From: Parashewanella sp049608225 | GTDB taxonomy: Bacteria; Pseudomonadota; Gammaproteobacteria; Enterobacterales; Shewanellaceae | Reading direction: 5' to 3' | Length of the DNA stretch: 64,000 nt | Assembly (NCBI GenBank): GCA_049608225.1 | Contig: JBMYXI010000003.1 | Coordinates: 1-64,000 of the forward strand | Part shown: one piece after another, positions 1 to 9,900 of the stretch | Layout of the letters: each line of letters begins with the position of its first letter | Numbering within the stretch: the stretch's first letter is position 1 | Position numbers and translations under genes: made by a program | The notes under the pieces: generated by a model | What the model saw: the letters and a program-made list of their open reading frames with translations, nothing else | Told to the model about the DNA's origin: nothing | Database searches by the model: none

Positions 1-52
1 CGATGACCTATACCTTGGCAAGGTATCGCTCTACCAACTGAGCTAATGTCGC
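1..52 (-). tRNA. tRNA-Gly (GCC), cut by the window edge
   Basis: The 52 bases are identical to the 5' part of the complete tRNA-Gly at 76-151: acceptor 5' strand, D arm, anticodon arm with GCC, and the start of the T arm. The 3' end lies outside the window. It is the downstream copy of a tandem array read on the minus strand, and the array probably continues to the left. E. coli also has a tRNA-Gly cluster beside orn, so the neighbourhood looks ancestral. Confidence 0.93.
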
Positions 53-75
53 ATTCAAATTAAATTTCCAGAAGT

Positions 76-151
76 TGGAGCGACATATCGGGTTCGAACC
101 GATGACCTATACCTTGGCAAGGTATCGCTCTACCAACTGAGCTAATGTCGC
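76..151 (-). tRNA. tRNA-Gly (GCC)
   Basis: On the minus strand the 76 bases fold as a complete tRNA. The acceptor stem is GCGACAT/ATGTCGC, the D loop contains AGCTCAGTTGGTAGAGC, the anticodon loop CTTGCCAAG reads GCC, the T loop is GGTTCGAACC, and CCA is encoded at the 3' end. Anticodon GCC decodes glycine GGC/GGU. It lies 23 bases upstream of a second identical copy, so the two are probably processed from one transcript. Confidence 0.97.
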
Positions 152-257
152 ACTTCTGAACTCTTTCAATTGTGTTGATACTCTCGAAAGATGAGGCAGC
201 ATTATAGGGCTATTTTCTGCTTGTGCAAGCCCTAATTACAATCTATGTGCTATTTGG

Positions 258-803
258 CTAAATTTTAAATACTTTGCTGCGATAATAAACTAATTCGGCA
301 ATAGACTCTTGAATATCTTTCAATGCTTGATGGGTATTTTCTTTAGTAAAGCCTTTTTGGATCTCAGGCTGCCAGCGATTAACTAATTCTTTAATAGTAC
401 TGACATCAATATTCCGGTAGTGGAAATAATCTTCTAATTCTCGCATGTACTTATTTAAGAAGCGCCTATCTTGACCAACACTGTTACCACAAATCGGTGA
501 CTTACCTGCTGGTACATACTGTTTCAAAAACTCAATGGTTTCAGTCATAGCCTGTGCTTCGGTATATTGACTCGCTTTTACTCGTTCAATTAACCCTGAT
601 TGGCCGTGGTGTTTTTGGTTCCAATCATCCATTGCATCAAGCACAGCATCAGGTTGATGTACAGCAATGACTGGCCCTTCACCAATCACATTTAATTCTT
701 TGTCTGTAACCAAAGTCGCGATTTCAATGATACGGTCCGTTGCAGGCTCAAGCCCTGTCATTTCTAAGTCAATCCAAATTAAGTTGCTATCATCTAAGGC
801 CAT
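258..803 (-). CDS. orn: oligoribonuclease Orn
   Basis: Orn is the essential 3'-5' exoribonuclease that degrades RNA oligomers of 2-5 nucleotides to monomers at the end of mRNA turnover. The N-terminus LIWIDLEMTGLEP holds the DEDD-family ExoI motif (Asp and Glu ligands for metal), and CGNSVGQDRRF and the C-terminal HQALKDI supply the later acidic and His motifs. The open frame extends 36 codons further upstream, but the ATG at 803 gives MALDDSNLIWIDLE and 181 residues, the family's usual length, with GGAG a few bases upstream. It is divergent from rsgA, 82 bases away, with tRNA-Gly downstream; this arrangement is conserved in related genera. Confidence 0.96.
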   Translation of the reverse strand: MALDDSNLIWIDLEMTGLEPATDRIIEIATLVTDKELNVIGEGPVIAVHQPDAVLDAMDDWNQKHHGQSGLIERVKASQYTEAQAMTETIEFLKQYVPAGKSPICGNSVGQDRRFLNKYMRELEDYFHYRNIDVSTIKELVNRWQPEIQKGFTKENTHQALKDIQESIAELVYYRSKVFKI

Positions 804-885
804 CAGCCGACTCCAGTTAAGTAAAATCAATAATTGATGTATCATACCTACTTTTAAAGCAACACCAAAACACCTTAGGAATCGA

Positions 886-1944
886 GTGAGTAAAAAGAAG
901 CCCCTAAGCAAAGGTCAATTACGACGTATGCGCGCCAATCAACAAAAGCGTTTACAAAGAGGTAGTGACCCAGTAACCCAAGAAATTGAGCATGATTCGT
1001 TAGGCGTAGAACAAACGGGCCGTGTAATTTCTCGCTACGGTCAACATGTTGATATTGAAGTTGCCGATGGACAAACAGTTCGCTGTAACATCCGTCGCAA
1101 TATTACCAGTTTAGTAACCGGTGATGATGTTATTGTTCGACTCGCGAAGGAGCAATCATCACAAATTGCAGGTGTTGTTGAAGCTGTGCAGCCAAGGCGT
1201 TCAAGCCTAAGTCGCCCTGATTTATATGATGGCGTAAAAACAATCGCAGCTAATATTGACCAAATTCTCGTTGTCAGCTCTGTGGTGCCAGCATTCAGCA
1301 CTCAAATTATTGACCGCTATCTTGTGGCAGCAGAAGACACTGGCATTCAACCTGTCATCGTATTAAATAAAATTGATTTAATGGATGACGAGTTAAAACC
1401 TTATATTGATGAGGCACTTGAGAGCTATCAAGCATTAGGCTACCAAGTTTATCAATTAAGTAGCCATAGTGGTGAAGGTGTCGAAACATTAACACAGCTA
1501 CTTGCTGGCAAAGTTAATGTATTTGTCGGGCAGTCAGGAGTTGGTAAGTCCTCACTTATCAATGCGTTAATGCCAGATGCTGAACTGCTGGTCGGTGATG
1601 TTTCATCTAACTCAGGTCTTGGTCAACATACCACGACAGCGGCAAAACTATTGCATCTCGAAGGTGGTGGCGATTTAATTGACTCCCCCGGTGTTCGTGA
1701 ATTTGCTTTATGGCATTTGCCACCAGAAAAAGTCGCCTGGGGCTTTATTGAATTCAGGGATTACCTTGGTGGCTGTAAATTTAGAGACTGTAAGCACCAA
1801 AATGATCCTGGTTGTGCTATTTTACAAGCGTTCGAAGATGGCCATATAAACGAAGAACGATTAGAAAATTTCCATCGAATCATTGCTAGCTTGGATGAAC
1901 AACGCCATGCTCGCCAATTCAGAACCAATACTGAAGATAAATAA
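886..1944 (+). CDS. rsgA: ribosome small-subunit GTPase RsgA
   Basis: RsgA (YjeQ) is a circularly permuted GTPase that checks late 30S subunit assembly and releases RbfA. The 352-residue product has a basic N-terminal tail, an OB-fold with IRRNITSLVTGDDV, then GTPase motifs in permuted order: G4 NKIDL, G1 GQSGVGKSSLINAL, G3 DSPG. A C-terminal zinc knuckle CKFRDCKHQNDPGC follows. The start is GTG at 886 with AGGA five bases upstream. It is divergent from orn and 15 bases ahead of psd, so rsgA and psd probably form one transcript. Confidence 0.97.
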   Translation: MSKKKPLSKGQLRRMRANQQKRLQRGSDPVTQEIEHDSLGVEQTGRVISRYGQHVDIEVADGQTVRCNIRRNITSLVTGDDVIVRLAKEQSSQIAGVVEAVQPRRSSLSRPDLYDGVKTIAANIDQILVVSSVVPAFSTQIIDRYLVAAEDTGIQPVIVLNKIDLMDDELKPYIDEALESYQALGYQVYQLSSHSGEGVETLTQLLAGKVNVFVGQSGVGKSSLINALMPDAELLVGDVSSNSGLGQHTTTAAKLLHLEGGGDLIDSPGVREFALWHLPPEKVAWGFIEFRDYLGGCKFRDCKHQNDPGCAILQAFEDGHINEERLENFHRIIASLDEQRHARQFRTNTEDK

Positions 1945-1959
1945 AAGGACTCAACACAA

Positions 1960-2829
1960 GTGGATAAAGTTAAGATTGCGCTGCAGTACATGATGCCGAA
2001 ACACCTCATTTCACGCCTAGTAGGAAAACTGGCGGCGGCTGAAGCGGGGAAGATAACAACTGCAGGGATTAAATGGTTCATTGGCCAGTACAAGATTGAC
2101 ATGAATGAAGCCGCGCATTCTTCACCTGAACATTATAAAAGCTTCAATGAGTTTTTTACTCGCCCACTCAAAGCAGGCATTCGCCCAATTTGCCAAGATG
2201 AGACTGTACTTGCTCATCCTGTTGATGGCGCAGTGAGCCAATTAGGTCCAATTGAAGACGGTGAGATTTTTCAAGCAAAAGGTCATTCCTATTCAACCTT
2301 GGCATTACTTGGCGATCAGCCACAAGATGCAGTCCGCTTCGAAGATGGCGATTTTGCCACGATTTACTTAGCGCCAAAAGATTACCACCGCATTCATATG
2401 CCAATCAAAGGCACTTTGTCAAAAATGACCTATGTACCCGGCGATTTATTTTCGGTAAACCCGTTAACCGCCGAAAATGTACCAGGCTTATTTGCACGTA
2501 ATGAACGCGTTGTAGCCATTTTTGAAACTGAGATTGGCCCAATCGCTATGGTACTCGTTGGCGCAACTATCGTTGCTAGCATTGAAACCGTTTGGGCTGG
2601 AACCGTAACTCCTCCAACAGGCAAACAAGTATTCACTTGGGATTACCCAACCCACGGCCCTGATGCTATCACTTTAGAAAAAGGTGAAGAGATGGGACGC
2701 TTTAAACTAGGCAGCACAGTTGTTATGTGTTTCGCTAAAGATGCACTAGACAAGTTCGCTGATGGCGTTGAAGCTAAATCAGTCACCCGCATGGGCGCAC
2801 CATTTGCGCGTATCAACACTGCCGAGTAG
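1960..2829 (+). CDS. psd: phosphatidylserine decarboxylase proenzyme
   Basis: Psd converts phosphatidylserine to phosphatidylethanolamine at the inner membrane. The proenzyme cuts itself at a conserved LGST motif (residues 250-253 here), and Ser252 becomes the pyruvoyl cofactor of the small alpha chain. Other conserved parts are HPVDG (Asp89) and YHRIHMP (His143/His146), which belong to the self-cleavage site. The length of 289 residues is normal. The start is GTG at 1960 with an AAAAGGA ribosome-binding site. It follows rsgA closely, as in many gammaproteobacteria, and a strong hairpin follows the stop. Confidence 0.96.
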   Translation: MDKVKIALQYMMPKHLISRLVGKLAAAEAGKITTAGIKWFIGQYKIDMNEAAHSSPEHYKSFNEFFTRPLKAGIRPICQDETVLAHPVDGAVSQLGPIEDGEIFQAKGHSYSTLALLGDQPQDAVRFEDGDFATIYLAPKDYHRIHMPIKGTLSKMTYVPGDLFSVNPLTAENVPGLFARNERVVAIFETEIGPIAMVLVGATIVASIETVWAGTVTPPTGKQVFTWDYPTHGPDAITLEKGEEMGRFKLGSTVVMCFAKDALDKFADGVEAKSVTRMGAPFARINTAE

Positions 2830-2847
2830 ATTTGTATAAATGAGCAC

Positions 2848-2878
2848 AAGCCAAATCAATTGATGGTTGATTTGGCTT
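2848..2878 (+). terminator. Hairpin after psd
   Basis: A perfect 12-bp inverted repeat, AAGCCAAATCAA (2848-2859) and TTGATTTGGCTT (2867-2878), with a 7-base loop, lies 18 bases after the psd stop. The U-rich tail is short (TATTAG), so termination may be partial. Confidence 0.7.
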
Positions 2879-2921
2879 ATTAGTTCACATACTCTGAACT
2901 TTTCTGTTGAGATCAGCTTAA

Positions 2922-4265
2922 GTGAAATTGTTTCCGATTATCTTCGTCTTCTTTATTTGTATTTTCCTTTCCGCTTGTCATCACCCGAATAGCCTCAACA
3001 ATGCTGATGCAATTAGCTCTGCATTGCCGCAACCGAATCATAAATTGACGCAAGCGCGCCCAGTAAGCGCCACTTTTCATTGCGACAACAACAAAATAAG
3101 CCAGTTTTACATCCAACAATCAGAGATTGCGCCTTTATCATCACGCAACCAAAGCCAATCAGCAGTAGTCAGTATCTATTCACGTGGTGCACATCACTTT
3201 TATCAAACCCAAAAGTTAACGGTTAACTTTAGCGGCAAATACACCAAGGTCGAACCATTAATTGGAATAGCATGCCCCGATGTAGTCTACGTACAGCCAC
3301 AAGGTTCTGCTCATTTTCAAACTCATTTTGACGCAAAATCCATCTCTACTTTACAGCACGCGTTATATAAATTTAGCAATAATGAGATGCGACAAGCTTT
3401 GTGGAAAAATCTTTGGCAAAGTGTTAAAGCGGGTCAACTAGAGTTGGACACTTTTTTGAATATTATTTGGGTAAACGCACCTTATGAAAAAGACGAAGTG
3501 ATTGCAGATTTCATTATTCAGCGTCTGCAACAAAGTCATGCTTTTCTCGAATTAATGAAGCCGAATCATCAAGAGTTTGCCAAGCAGGCTAGCATCGCTA
3601 TGACACAAATGAGCTTGAGGCTGACTATGGAAGCAAGTCCCAACTCTGCATTGCAAAGTTTATGGTTTAACGCTTACGTAGAGTTTGCCCAGTCCAATTT
3701 TTCTTTGTCACATCTTTATCGATTGTTAACAGCTAAAAATCAACTCAATGGTATTTCGCCACTTGATCAAAAGAGGCGCTGGAACATTATTCGTCAATTG
3801 AACCGTTTTCAATATAGAGGTAGTAAAAAGTTATTGGAACAAGAGGTCGCAAGGGATACGTCAACCAATGGTAAGCAATCAGCGATAAGTGCTCAAGTTG
3901 TTCGCCCTAATCCTGCTCTAAAACATTATTGGTTAACACGCATTTTCAACACGCAACTTACTGACACTCAGTTAGCCAGTGTCATGAATAGCCTTTATCC
4001 TGTAGAACAAAAAGAATTGAGTAAGCAAACGGCTGAACAACGGCTTAATTATATTCTGGATTTGCCCAAATTTGATAAACCGTTCACTGAAATGTACTTA
4101 TCAAACTTGCTTCCTATTTCTTGCAGCCAACATTTGCTTGACCATATTGACGCACTAACAGAAAACCCTGTAATACTTTCCCAACAAGCCTTATATCATT
4201 TGCATAAAGCAAAATTGCAGACCCAAACTTGTATACGAATTAAAACAAAAATGCAGCCCGACTAG
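2922..4265 (+). CDS. Predicted lipoprotein, unknown function
   Basis: The 447-residue product starts with a lipoprotein signal peptide: a short basic start, a hydrophobic stretch of about 15 residues and the lipobox LSAC, giving a lipidated Cys near residue 19. The mature part is mostly helical, with an N-terminal strand-rich section (about residues 50-130) and a helical region rich in Gln and Leu. I recognise no catalytic motif. A lipoprotein of this size beside psd occurs in Shewanella-like genomes, but I cannot name a family with confidence. The start is GTG at 2922, with only a weak ribosome-binding site. A terminator overlaps its stop codon. Confidence 0.8.
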   Translation: MKLFPIIFVFFICIFLSACHHPNSLNNADAISSALPQPNHKLTQARPVSATFHCDNNKISQFYIQQSEIAPLSSRNQSQSAVVSIYSRGAHHFYQTQKLTVNFSGKYTKVEPLIGIACPDVVYVQPQGSAHFQTHFDAKSISTLQHALYKFSNNEMRQALWKNLWQSVKAGQLELDTFLNIIWVNAPYEKDEVIADFIIQRLQQSHAFLELMKPNHQEFAKQASIAMTQMSLRLTMEASPNSALQSLWFNAYVEFAQSNFSLSHLYRLLTAKNQLNGISPLDQKRRWNIIRQLNRFQYRGSKKLLEQEVARDTSTNGKQSAISAQVVRPNPALKHYWLTRIFNTQLTDTQLASVMNSLYPVEQKELSKQTAEQRLNYILDLPKFDKPFTEMYLSNLLPISCSQHLLDHIDALTENPVILSQQALYHLHKAKLQTQTCIRIKTKMQPD

Positions 4266-4276
4266 AGCTGCATTTT
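4248..4276 (+). terminator. Terminator overlapping the lipoprotein stop codon
   Basis: AAAATGCAGC (4248-4257) pairs with GCTGCATTTT (4267-4276) around a 9-base loop. The A-rich and T-rich flanks make it work in both directions. The TAG stop of the lipoprotein gene sits in the loop. It separates this gene from the convergent phosphoribosyltransferase gene. Confidence 0.78.
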
Positions 4277-4314
4277 ACATAAAAGCAATACGTTATAGCA
4301 AAGACGCAAGAAGT

Positions 4315-4881
4315 TTAGGCAAACAAGTGCTTGATATTAGCAAGATCGCCTTTGCCTGATGCAATTTCTTCCTGAGTTAGTCCTGAAACCTCATGCGGAA
4401 ATACCAACCATTCATCGGATTGATGAATAAAGTAGTCAGGCTTAATGGGTACTTTGGTGTTGGCAGGCTTGTAATAAGGGCAAGCGGTTCGAATATCTTT
4501 TGGTAAATTCAAGCGCATTTGCTCTTGCAGCTTACCAATTAACGCATGCACACTTCGGCCAGAATCAAATACGTCATCCACAATCAGCAAGCCATCGTCT
4601 GCATTGGCATTTTCAATAATGTAATGCAAACCATGCACGCGGATTTCTTTACTTTGTTTATCTGTACCGATGCCGTAATAAGAGGAAGTACGCACCGCAA
4701 TATGATCCGTTTCCACCTTTTTAAAATCAAAATACTCTTGAACTGCAATGCCAATGGGTGCGCCGCCACGCCAAATACCGACAATAAACTGTGGTCTAAA
4801 ACCACTTTCATATACTTGAGCTGCTAACCGAAATGAGTCTTCGAGTAATTGTTGAGAAGTGATGTAGTGTTTTTCTGTCAC
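4315..4881 (-). CDS. phosphoribosyltransferase, hypoxanthine/xanthine type
   Basis: This 188-residue type I phosphoribosyltransferase has the PRPP-binding motif LLIVDDVFDSGRSV and an upstream FIVGIWRGGAPIG loop. The fold transfers ribose 5-phosphate from PRPP to a base in purine salvage. It is closer in layout to the yeast/archaeal-like hypoxanthine-guanine group (WRGG, FPHEV near the C-terminus) than to E. coli Hpt, so the exact base (hypoxanthine, guanine or xanthine) is not settled. The start is GTG at 4881 with GAGGGG about nine bases upstream. That ribosome-binding site can be paired away by the leader described separately. Confidence 0.85.
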   Translation of the reverse strand: MTEKHYITSQQLLEDSFRLAAQVYESGFRPQFIVGIWRGGAPIGIAVQEYFDFKKVETDHIAVRTSSYYGIGTDKQSKEIRVHGLHYIIENANADDGLLIVDDVFDSGRSVHALIGKLQEQMRLNLPKDIRTACPYYKPANTKVPIKPDYFIHQSDEWLVFPHEVSGLTQEEIASGKGDLANIKHLFA

Positions 4882-4889
4882 AGGTAGTT

Positions 4890-4963
4890 CCCCTCATTAT
4901 TTTTATCGATGAGTTAGGGGGATCCAAGTTTTATGGATTGTCTCGCTCCCAAACTTGGGCGAG
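4890..4963 (-). promoter_or_regulatory. Structured 5' leader of the phosphoribosyltransferase gene
   Basis: On the minus-strand RNA three pairings are possible. Hairpin A pairs CTCG-CCC with GGG-CGAG (4942-4963) around AAGTTT. Helix B pairs CCAAGTTT with AAACTTGG (bases 4951-4958 with 4924-4931) and shares bases with A, so the two exclude each other. Hairpin C pairs CTCAT with ATGAG (4909-4913 with 4893-4897), extended by GGG/CCC across a bulge, and buries the GAGGGG ribosome-binding site. This is the layout of an RNA switch or attenuator. It does not match a purine riboswitch class I know. Confidence 0.4.
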
Positions 4964-5133
4964 AAGTATAGCGCTTTTAACAAAAAATTGTTGAATGAAT
5001 TGTATTGAAGTTTGAGAGAGATCAAATCAACGCCACTGTAAGCAATCATGCAAATGCTGACAATAGGCAATGACATTCACATGAACACTTAACAGATTAG
5101 CTCAATGGGATAGGCTAATTTTATTACGGCAGC

Positions 5134-5601
5134 TTATGAGTGAAAATCATGTAAGACTTCCAATAACTCATCTTCATAAGCAAAACGATTTTCAATGGAA
5201 TGTCCTAAGCGCGACAAATCATCATCCAGTTCAAATAACACATTTTCATTTTTTGCTGTGGTGTATTTGTCACTAAAATCCAAAACAATATCAGTGCTAC
5301 TGCTGATCTTCGGTAATAACTCTCGGGCGAGCTCTTGACTGCTTTTACCATTTCGCTCACACACCGACACGACCTGATCATACACTTCAAAATGCCCCTC
5401 AGAAACATAGTCAACCAAAGCGTTACAAAATGCTTTTACTTGGTCAAATTCTGGCAAGGACTTTTCTTGCGTTTCATAAGGAGGCAACCCTGCAACTTTG
5501 AAATAATGAATAAGCAAATTACGACGATTACTCAGCCATTGATCAACCAGCTTATTGGAACCGCCCCATTTTTGTTCGGCTTTTTCTAGCTTTCTTAGCA
5601 T
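5134..5601 (-). CDS. rsd: Regulator of sigma D, Rsd/AlgQ family
   Basis: Rsd binds the housekeeping sigma factor RpoD in stationary phase and shifts RNA polymerase towards other sigma factors; the AlgQ branch acts similarly in Pseudomonas. The 155-residue protein shares GSNKLVDQWL, the following R-LLIHYF segment, LVDYVSEGHFEVY and the C-terminal ENRFAYEDELLEVL with E. coli Rsd. The ATG at 5601 puts 13 residues before GSNKLVD, as in E. coli Rsd. An ATG four codons upstream (5613), with AGGGA ahead of it, is an alternative. It is divergent from hemE, an arrangement also seen with rsd and hemE in related genomes. Confidence 0.88.
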   Translation of the reverse strand: MLRKLEKAEQKWGGSNKLVDQWLSNRRNLLIHYFKVAGLPPYETQEKSLPEFDQVKAFCNALVDYVSEGHFEVYDQVVSVCERNGKSSQELARELLPKISSSTDIVLDFSDKYTTAKNENVLFELDDDLSRLGHSIENRFAYEDELLEVLHDFHS

Positions 5602-5863
5602 CTTGTATCCCATTGATGTTTTATGTCCCTACCATTTAATGTATGAAACAAATCCCTAGTTGATCAAGCTGTTTGTGCAAATTTCTTTAATATATATTCA
5701 TCTGCATTTTGATCTGCATCACAACCTATTTTTTTCTTTGCGCTAGCTCAAAGTTTGATTTGACGCAATGGTTTAAAAAACTGCATAAAAATAACTGCTA
5801 TTTCACGTTAAGTTTCAGGTAAACTATCGCGCAAAACTAGATAAATATTAGGAAGTCAGCCTG

Positions 5864-6928
5864 ATGACAGAGTTAAAAAATGATCGTTACTTACGGGCGT
5901 TATTAAAGCAGCCTGTTGATAGAACCCCAGTTTGGATGATGCGTCAGGCTGGCCGTTATTTACCAGAATATCGAGCTACGCGCGCGCAAGCGGGCGACTT
6001 TATGTCGCTTTGTCGTAACGCCGAGCTTGCTTGTGAGGTGACATTGCAGCCTTTACGTCGTTATGATTTAGATGCGGCAATTTTATTCTCAGATATTTTG
6101 ACCATCCCAGATGCAATGGGACTAGGCCTGTATTTTGAGGCAGGAGAAGGTCCAAAATTTGAACGCCCAACTGATACTGTTGAAGCGATCAAAAAGTTAT
6201 CCATTCCAGATCCACACGATGATCTCGGTTATGTGATGAATGCGGTCAGTACCATCCGCAAAGAACTAAAAGGCGAAGTCCCCTTAATTGGTTTTTCTGG
6301 CTCACCTTGGACACTGGCGACTTACATGGTCGAAGGCGGGTCAAGCAAAACCTTCGAAAAGATCAAAAAAATGATGTATGCCGAGCCACAAGCATTGCAT
6401 ATGTTATTAGATAAACTGGCAGATTCTGTGATTTCCTACCTTAACGCTCAGGTTGCCAGCGGCGCACAGTCATTAATGATTTTCGATTCATGGGGCGGTG
6501 CTTTATCTCATCATGCATACCGTGAATTTTCACTGCGCTATATGCAAAAAATTGTCGATGGCTTAACCCGTGAAGCAGACGGCCGTAAAGTCCCAGTTAC
6601 CTTATTTACCAAAGGTGGTGGTTTATGGCTTGAAGCAATGGCAGAAACTGGTTGTGATGCACTCGGTTTAGATTGGACGGTTGATATTGGTGATGCTCGC
6701 CGCCGCGTTGGTGAAAAAGTCGCGCTGCAAGGCAATATGGACCCATCAATGTTGTACGCCTCACCTGAACGTATTGAGCAAGAAGTGCGAACTATTCTTG
6801 CCAGTTATGGTCAAGGCACAGGTCATGTATTTAACCTCGGTCATGGCATCCATCAACATGTTGACCCAGAGCACGCAGGTGCATTCATTAAAGCGGTGAA
6901 TGAACTGTCAGGTCAGTATCATAAGTAA
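5864..6928 (+). CDS. hemE: uroporphyrinogen decarboxylase
   Basis: HemE removes four carboxyl groups from uroporphyrinogen III to give coproporphyrinogen III in haem synthesis. The 354-residue protein has the N-terminal signature RTPVWMMRQAGRYLPEYR (substrate-binding Arg residues) and the second signature GFSGSPWTLATYMVEGG. FNLGHGIHQHVDPEHA near the C-terminus completes the family pattern. The start is ATG at 5864 with AGGAAG upstream. It is a single gene with its own terminator; the other haem genes here, hemC and hemD, are 8 kb away on the other strand. Confidence 0.98.
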   Translation: MTELKNDRYLRALLKQPVDRTPVWMMRQAGRYLPEYRATRAQAGDFMSLCRNAELACEVTLQPLRRYDLDAAILFSDILTIPDAMGLGLYFEAGEGPKFERPTDTVEAIKKLSIPDPHDDLGYVMNAVSTIRKELKGEVPLIGFSGSPWTLATYMVEGGSSKTFEKIKKMMYAEPQALHMLLDKLADSVISYLNAQVASGAQSLMIFDSWGGALSHHAYREFSLRYMQKIVDGLTREADGRKVPVTLFTKGGGLWLEAMAETGCDALGLDWTVDIGDARRRVGEKVALQGNMDPSMLYASPERIEQEVRTILASYGQGTGHVFNLGHGIHQHVDPEHAGAFIKAVNELSGQYHK

Positions 6929-6936
6929 TAATTTAG

Positions 6937-6965
6937 CCTCTAAGCGCTATCATTGCGCTTAGAGG
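6937..6965. terminator. Bidirectional terminator between hemE and the 1437-residue gene
   Basis: A perfect 11-bp stem, CCTCTAAGCGC (6937-6947) and GCGCTTAGAGG (6955-6965), has a 7-base loop. A TTT-rich tail follows it on the plus strand. It lies between two convergent genes. Confidence 0.82.
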
Positions 6966-6981
6966 TTTACTATTTTCGATC

Positions 6982-9900
6982 TTAGATGGTTCCAGCTGAT
7001 CGTTCTTTTAGCAACCAACCATAACGAGGTTGGAGAGGGTCTGTACTGACAATACAATTACGTCTTGTGCTTGTTTCTGTATAGTATATACGTTTATATA
7101 CCCTTCCACCTTCATAGGAAGGCTCTGATAATCGCAACACCTCTTGTCCAACTGCCACGATTCTATTCTTTAATTGCGAAGCTTCTTTAGTTTTTGCATT
7201 TGCTTCTTTGTCAGAAAGATCCATTGCTAGTATTGCTTCACCTCTATAGCGATCCGTTGCTCCTGCAAAGTTTGAACAACAACACAACACATTTAATAGT
7301 TGCATTTTAGGATCACTGAAATCGAACGGCTTAACAGCTTCGCCTTGCTCAAACTCTATTCCGTCATACTCCATCTCAGCATTGGTGCCTGTGAAGCTTT
7401 CTCTAAATTCTCTTATTAAGCTTTTTATTTTTTTTTCAGCTTGCTTAATAAGTTCAGGGGAGAAATCAGGCAACAGTTCTGCAGGAGGCACACTTAAGTT
7501 TGAAAAATATCCTTGTTGCCAAAGCACTTGTGCTTGCTTACCTTTCATCATTTGCCTACAACCACAATACATGGCATGCATTTGTTCTGCATTTAATGAA
7601 TCGAAATCAACGGTAGCCAAGATATGAGTAAAGGTTTCTGGCGCTTCGTTTGCCACAATCTCAATAAACTCTTTAGTATAAGGTTGACAGACAAAGGATA
7701 ATTGCGACTTAAACTCAGTTTGCGAGCATGATTCTGCCAACAAGCCATGCTTTCTCGCCAATGTAAGCAAGTGCTGCCTTTGTGCCATTGGTATCGTTAA
7801 GGCAGAGTAAGTTAACACACCTTCTATTATGGTTTTGCGATCTGCATCATCGAGTTCTGAACTATTTTGTACGCAAGCATGTTCAACACCAAATAAGTTG
7901 ATCAACAATTCATAATAACCAGTCAAGACCTTTTTTGACTCTTTCTTAGCTTCATTCGAAATTTGAGCGAGCTTTCCTAGACTTAGTTTCTCTGGTGTAC
8001 TCTTTGGTCTATAGCCACCGCGACTGCGAGCTATTCTTAAAGCTTCTTGTTCAGCTTGTTCAATTAACTCCCTTTCGCGAGCGCTATTATAACTTGATGC
8101 TACTTTAGATGGGTTTTCATACTTGCTTTGATTATTCACTCCTTTTGTTTGAACGATACAGTCTGCTCTTTTTTGTGTAATTTTCTGGACAAGCATCTGT
8201 TCCTGCCGTTGATTTTTAAACATAAAGAAATCATCAACCAACCATATACCTGCTTTTCTTTGAGCTTTCAGATCATTGATCAAACCATTTAAACGATCAA
8301 TTTCCTCATTGCAGGATTTTATCCGCTTAGCCCTTATACCTGCTCCCAATACCGACACATCTGCTTTGTCTAACTTATGTATTTCTGCTTCTTTCTCGCG
8401 TATCTGAACCTGTTGCTGTTTAACCTCTTGTTGTTTTTCCAAAATTTTATGTTCAATTGAGCTTTGATCAACAGCATCAGTTATGCTCGCCTCCAAATCA
8501 ATTGATCCAAGCTCATTGTGTAATTGTTCCAACTGCTGCCGTAGCTCGATTAATGTAATCTGTAATCTCTCCAAATCTGCTTTCATTAAAGTAAGATTCA
8601 TACTCCGAAAGCCTGTACCTATAGAGGCATCTGTTTTTTTATATTCGCCCTCTTTCGTTTTTGCTTCATACTCAGCTTTGCGTTGTTTATTACTATCCAC
8701 ATCTACTTGGTATTTTCCCACACCTTCGTTTCGGTCAATGCGCATACACTTATATAAAAAGTGATACGACATTGTAATTTCATCTGTGGGATCGATACCT
8801 AATAACTCACAAATGCGTGGCTCATTTTTTAACGCAGTTTTAAACATGCTATTCACAGAATTACCCAGCATATTGCTGGCTAACCAAGGCTCATCACACA
8901 TAGATTTCCTAATATTGCCAAGCAGTAGCAATAAGTAGCCCAATGACGCTTTACCGCCCTTTATTCCCATCACTCCTGCTACATCAATTTGGCTTCTGCG
9001 CGCAACTCGCTCTTCGTCAGCACGAAGAATCGATACAAGCGCAGCAACATCAGCATATAAGACCCGTAAATTGTTTTGTTGCATTTGGCTCAATCTAAGA
9101 CCGCTTTGTTGTTTGCTGTGATAAAATCGAGCAACTTCAATCAAAAAATCCGCAGCTAACTTTTCGCCTTTTTCTCTGTTTGTGGATTTCATAACAGCTT
9201 CGAATGCAGACAAAATACTGTCTGGTATCTGTTCGTCCTCAACATCCGAGGTTCTAACTGACACTAACTGCAATGCAACACTTTTCTCTACCTCTGTTGG
9301 AGCTGCCTGGCTGGCTAACACTGTACTCCAACGAGGCTCCACTTCATCATCTGAGCTATCGTCATGCTCACTTACAGCACGTGGTCTAGGCATTTCTGTT
9401 TGTTCCTGCATAGGAACCGTTAGCGTCTCTCCACTCAGTGAAGCCCGCTTTTCTTGCTTTCGCTGCCGTTTCAAAGTATCTGTCTTTTTAAGCCGCTTTA
9501 ACGTGCTATAGTTCGTTTCATTCTGATCTTTATTCGTTTTAGGGCTGGGTAATTTAACCGCACTAGCTACGCTATGTGAGATCTCAGGCGAACTCGTTTG
9601 AACTTCTGCCCCGATATGTGTATTGACAATTTCAAGCAACCTTTGGCTGTATTCCATACAGTTTGTAACACTTACTCTCATAGACGAATGAATTCCTTTC
9701 CACAACTGAATAATCCTCTCATTTGCCTGCTCATCATCTAAGAGAATCAGTTCATCAATAACGCCCGCCAGTATCTCTGTGTCTTCGTTAATTAGCACCT
9801 TTAACAACCACTCAGGTAACTCTTGTACTAATAACTTTGCGATTATCGAATCTGGCTCCAAAAACAATTGGTATACTTTATCTTCAATACGCCCCTCTTC

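Noticed and set aside
4890..4963. Leader considered as a known purine or guanidine riboswitch
   Set aside because: The conserved loop sequences of those classes are not present, so only an unnamed structured leader is reported.
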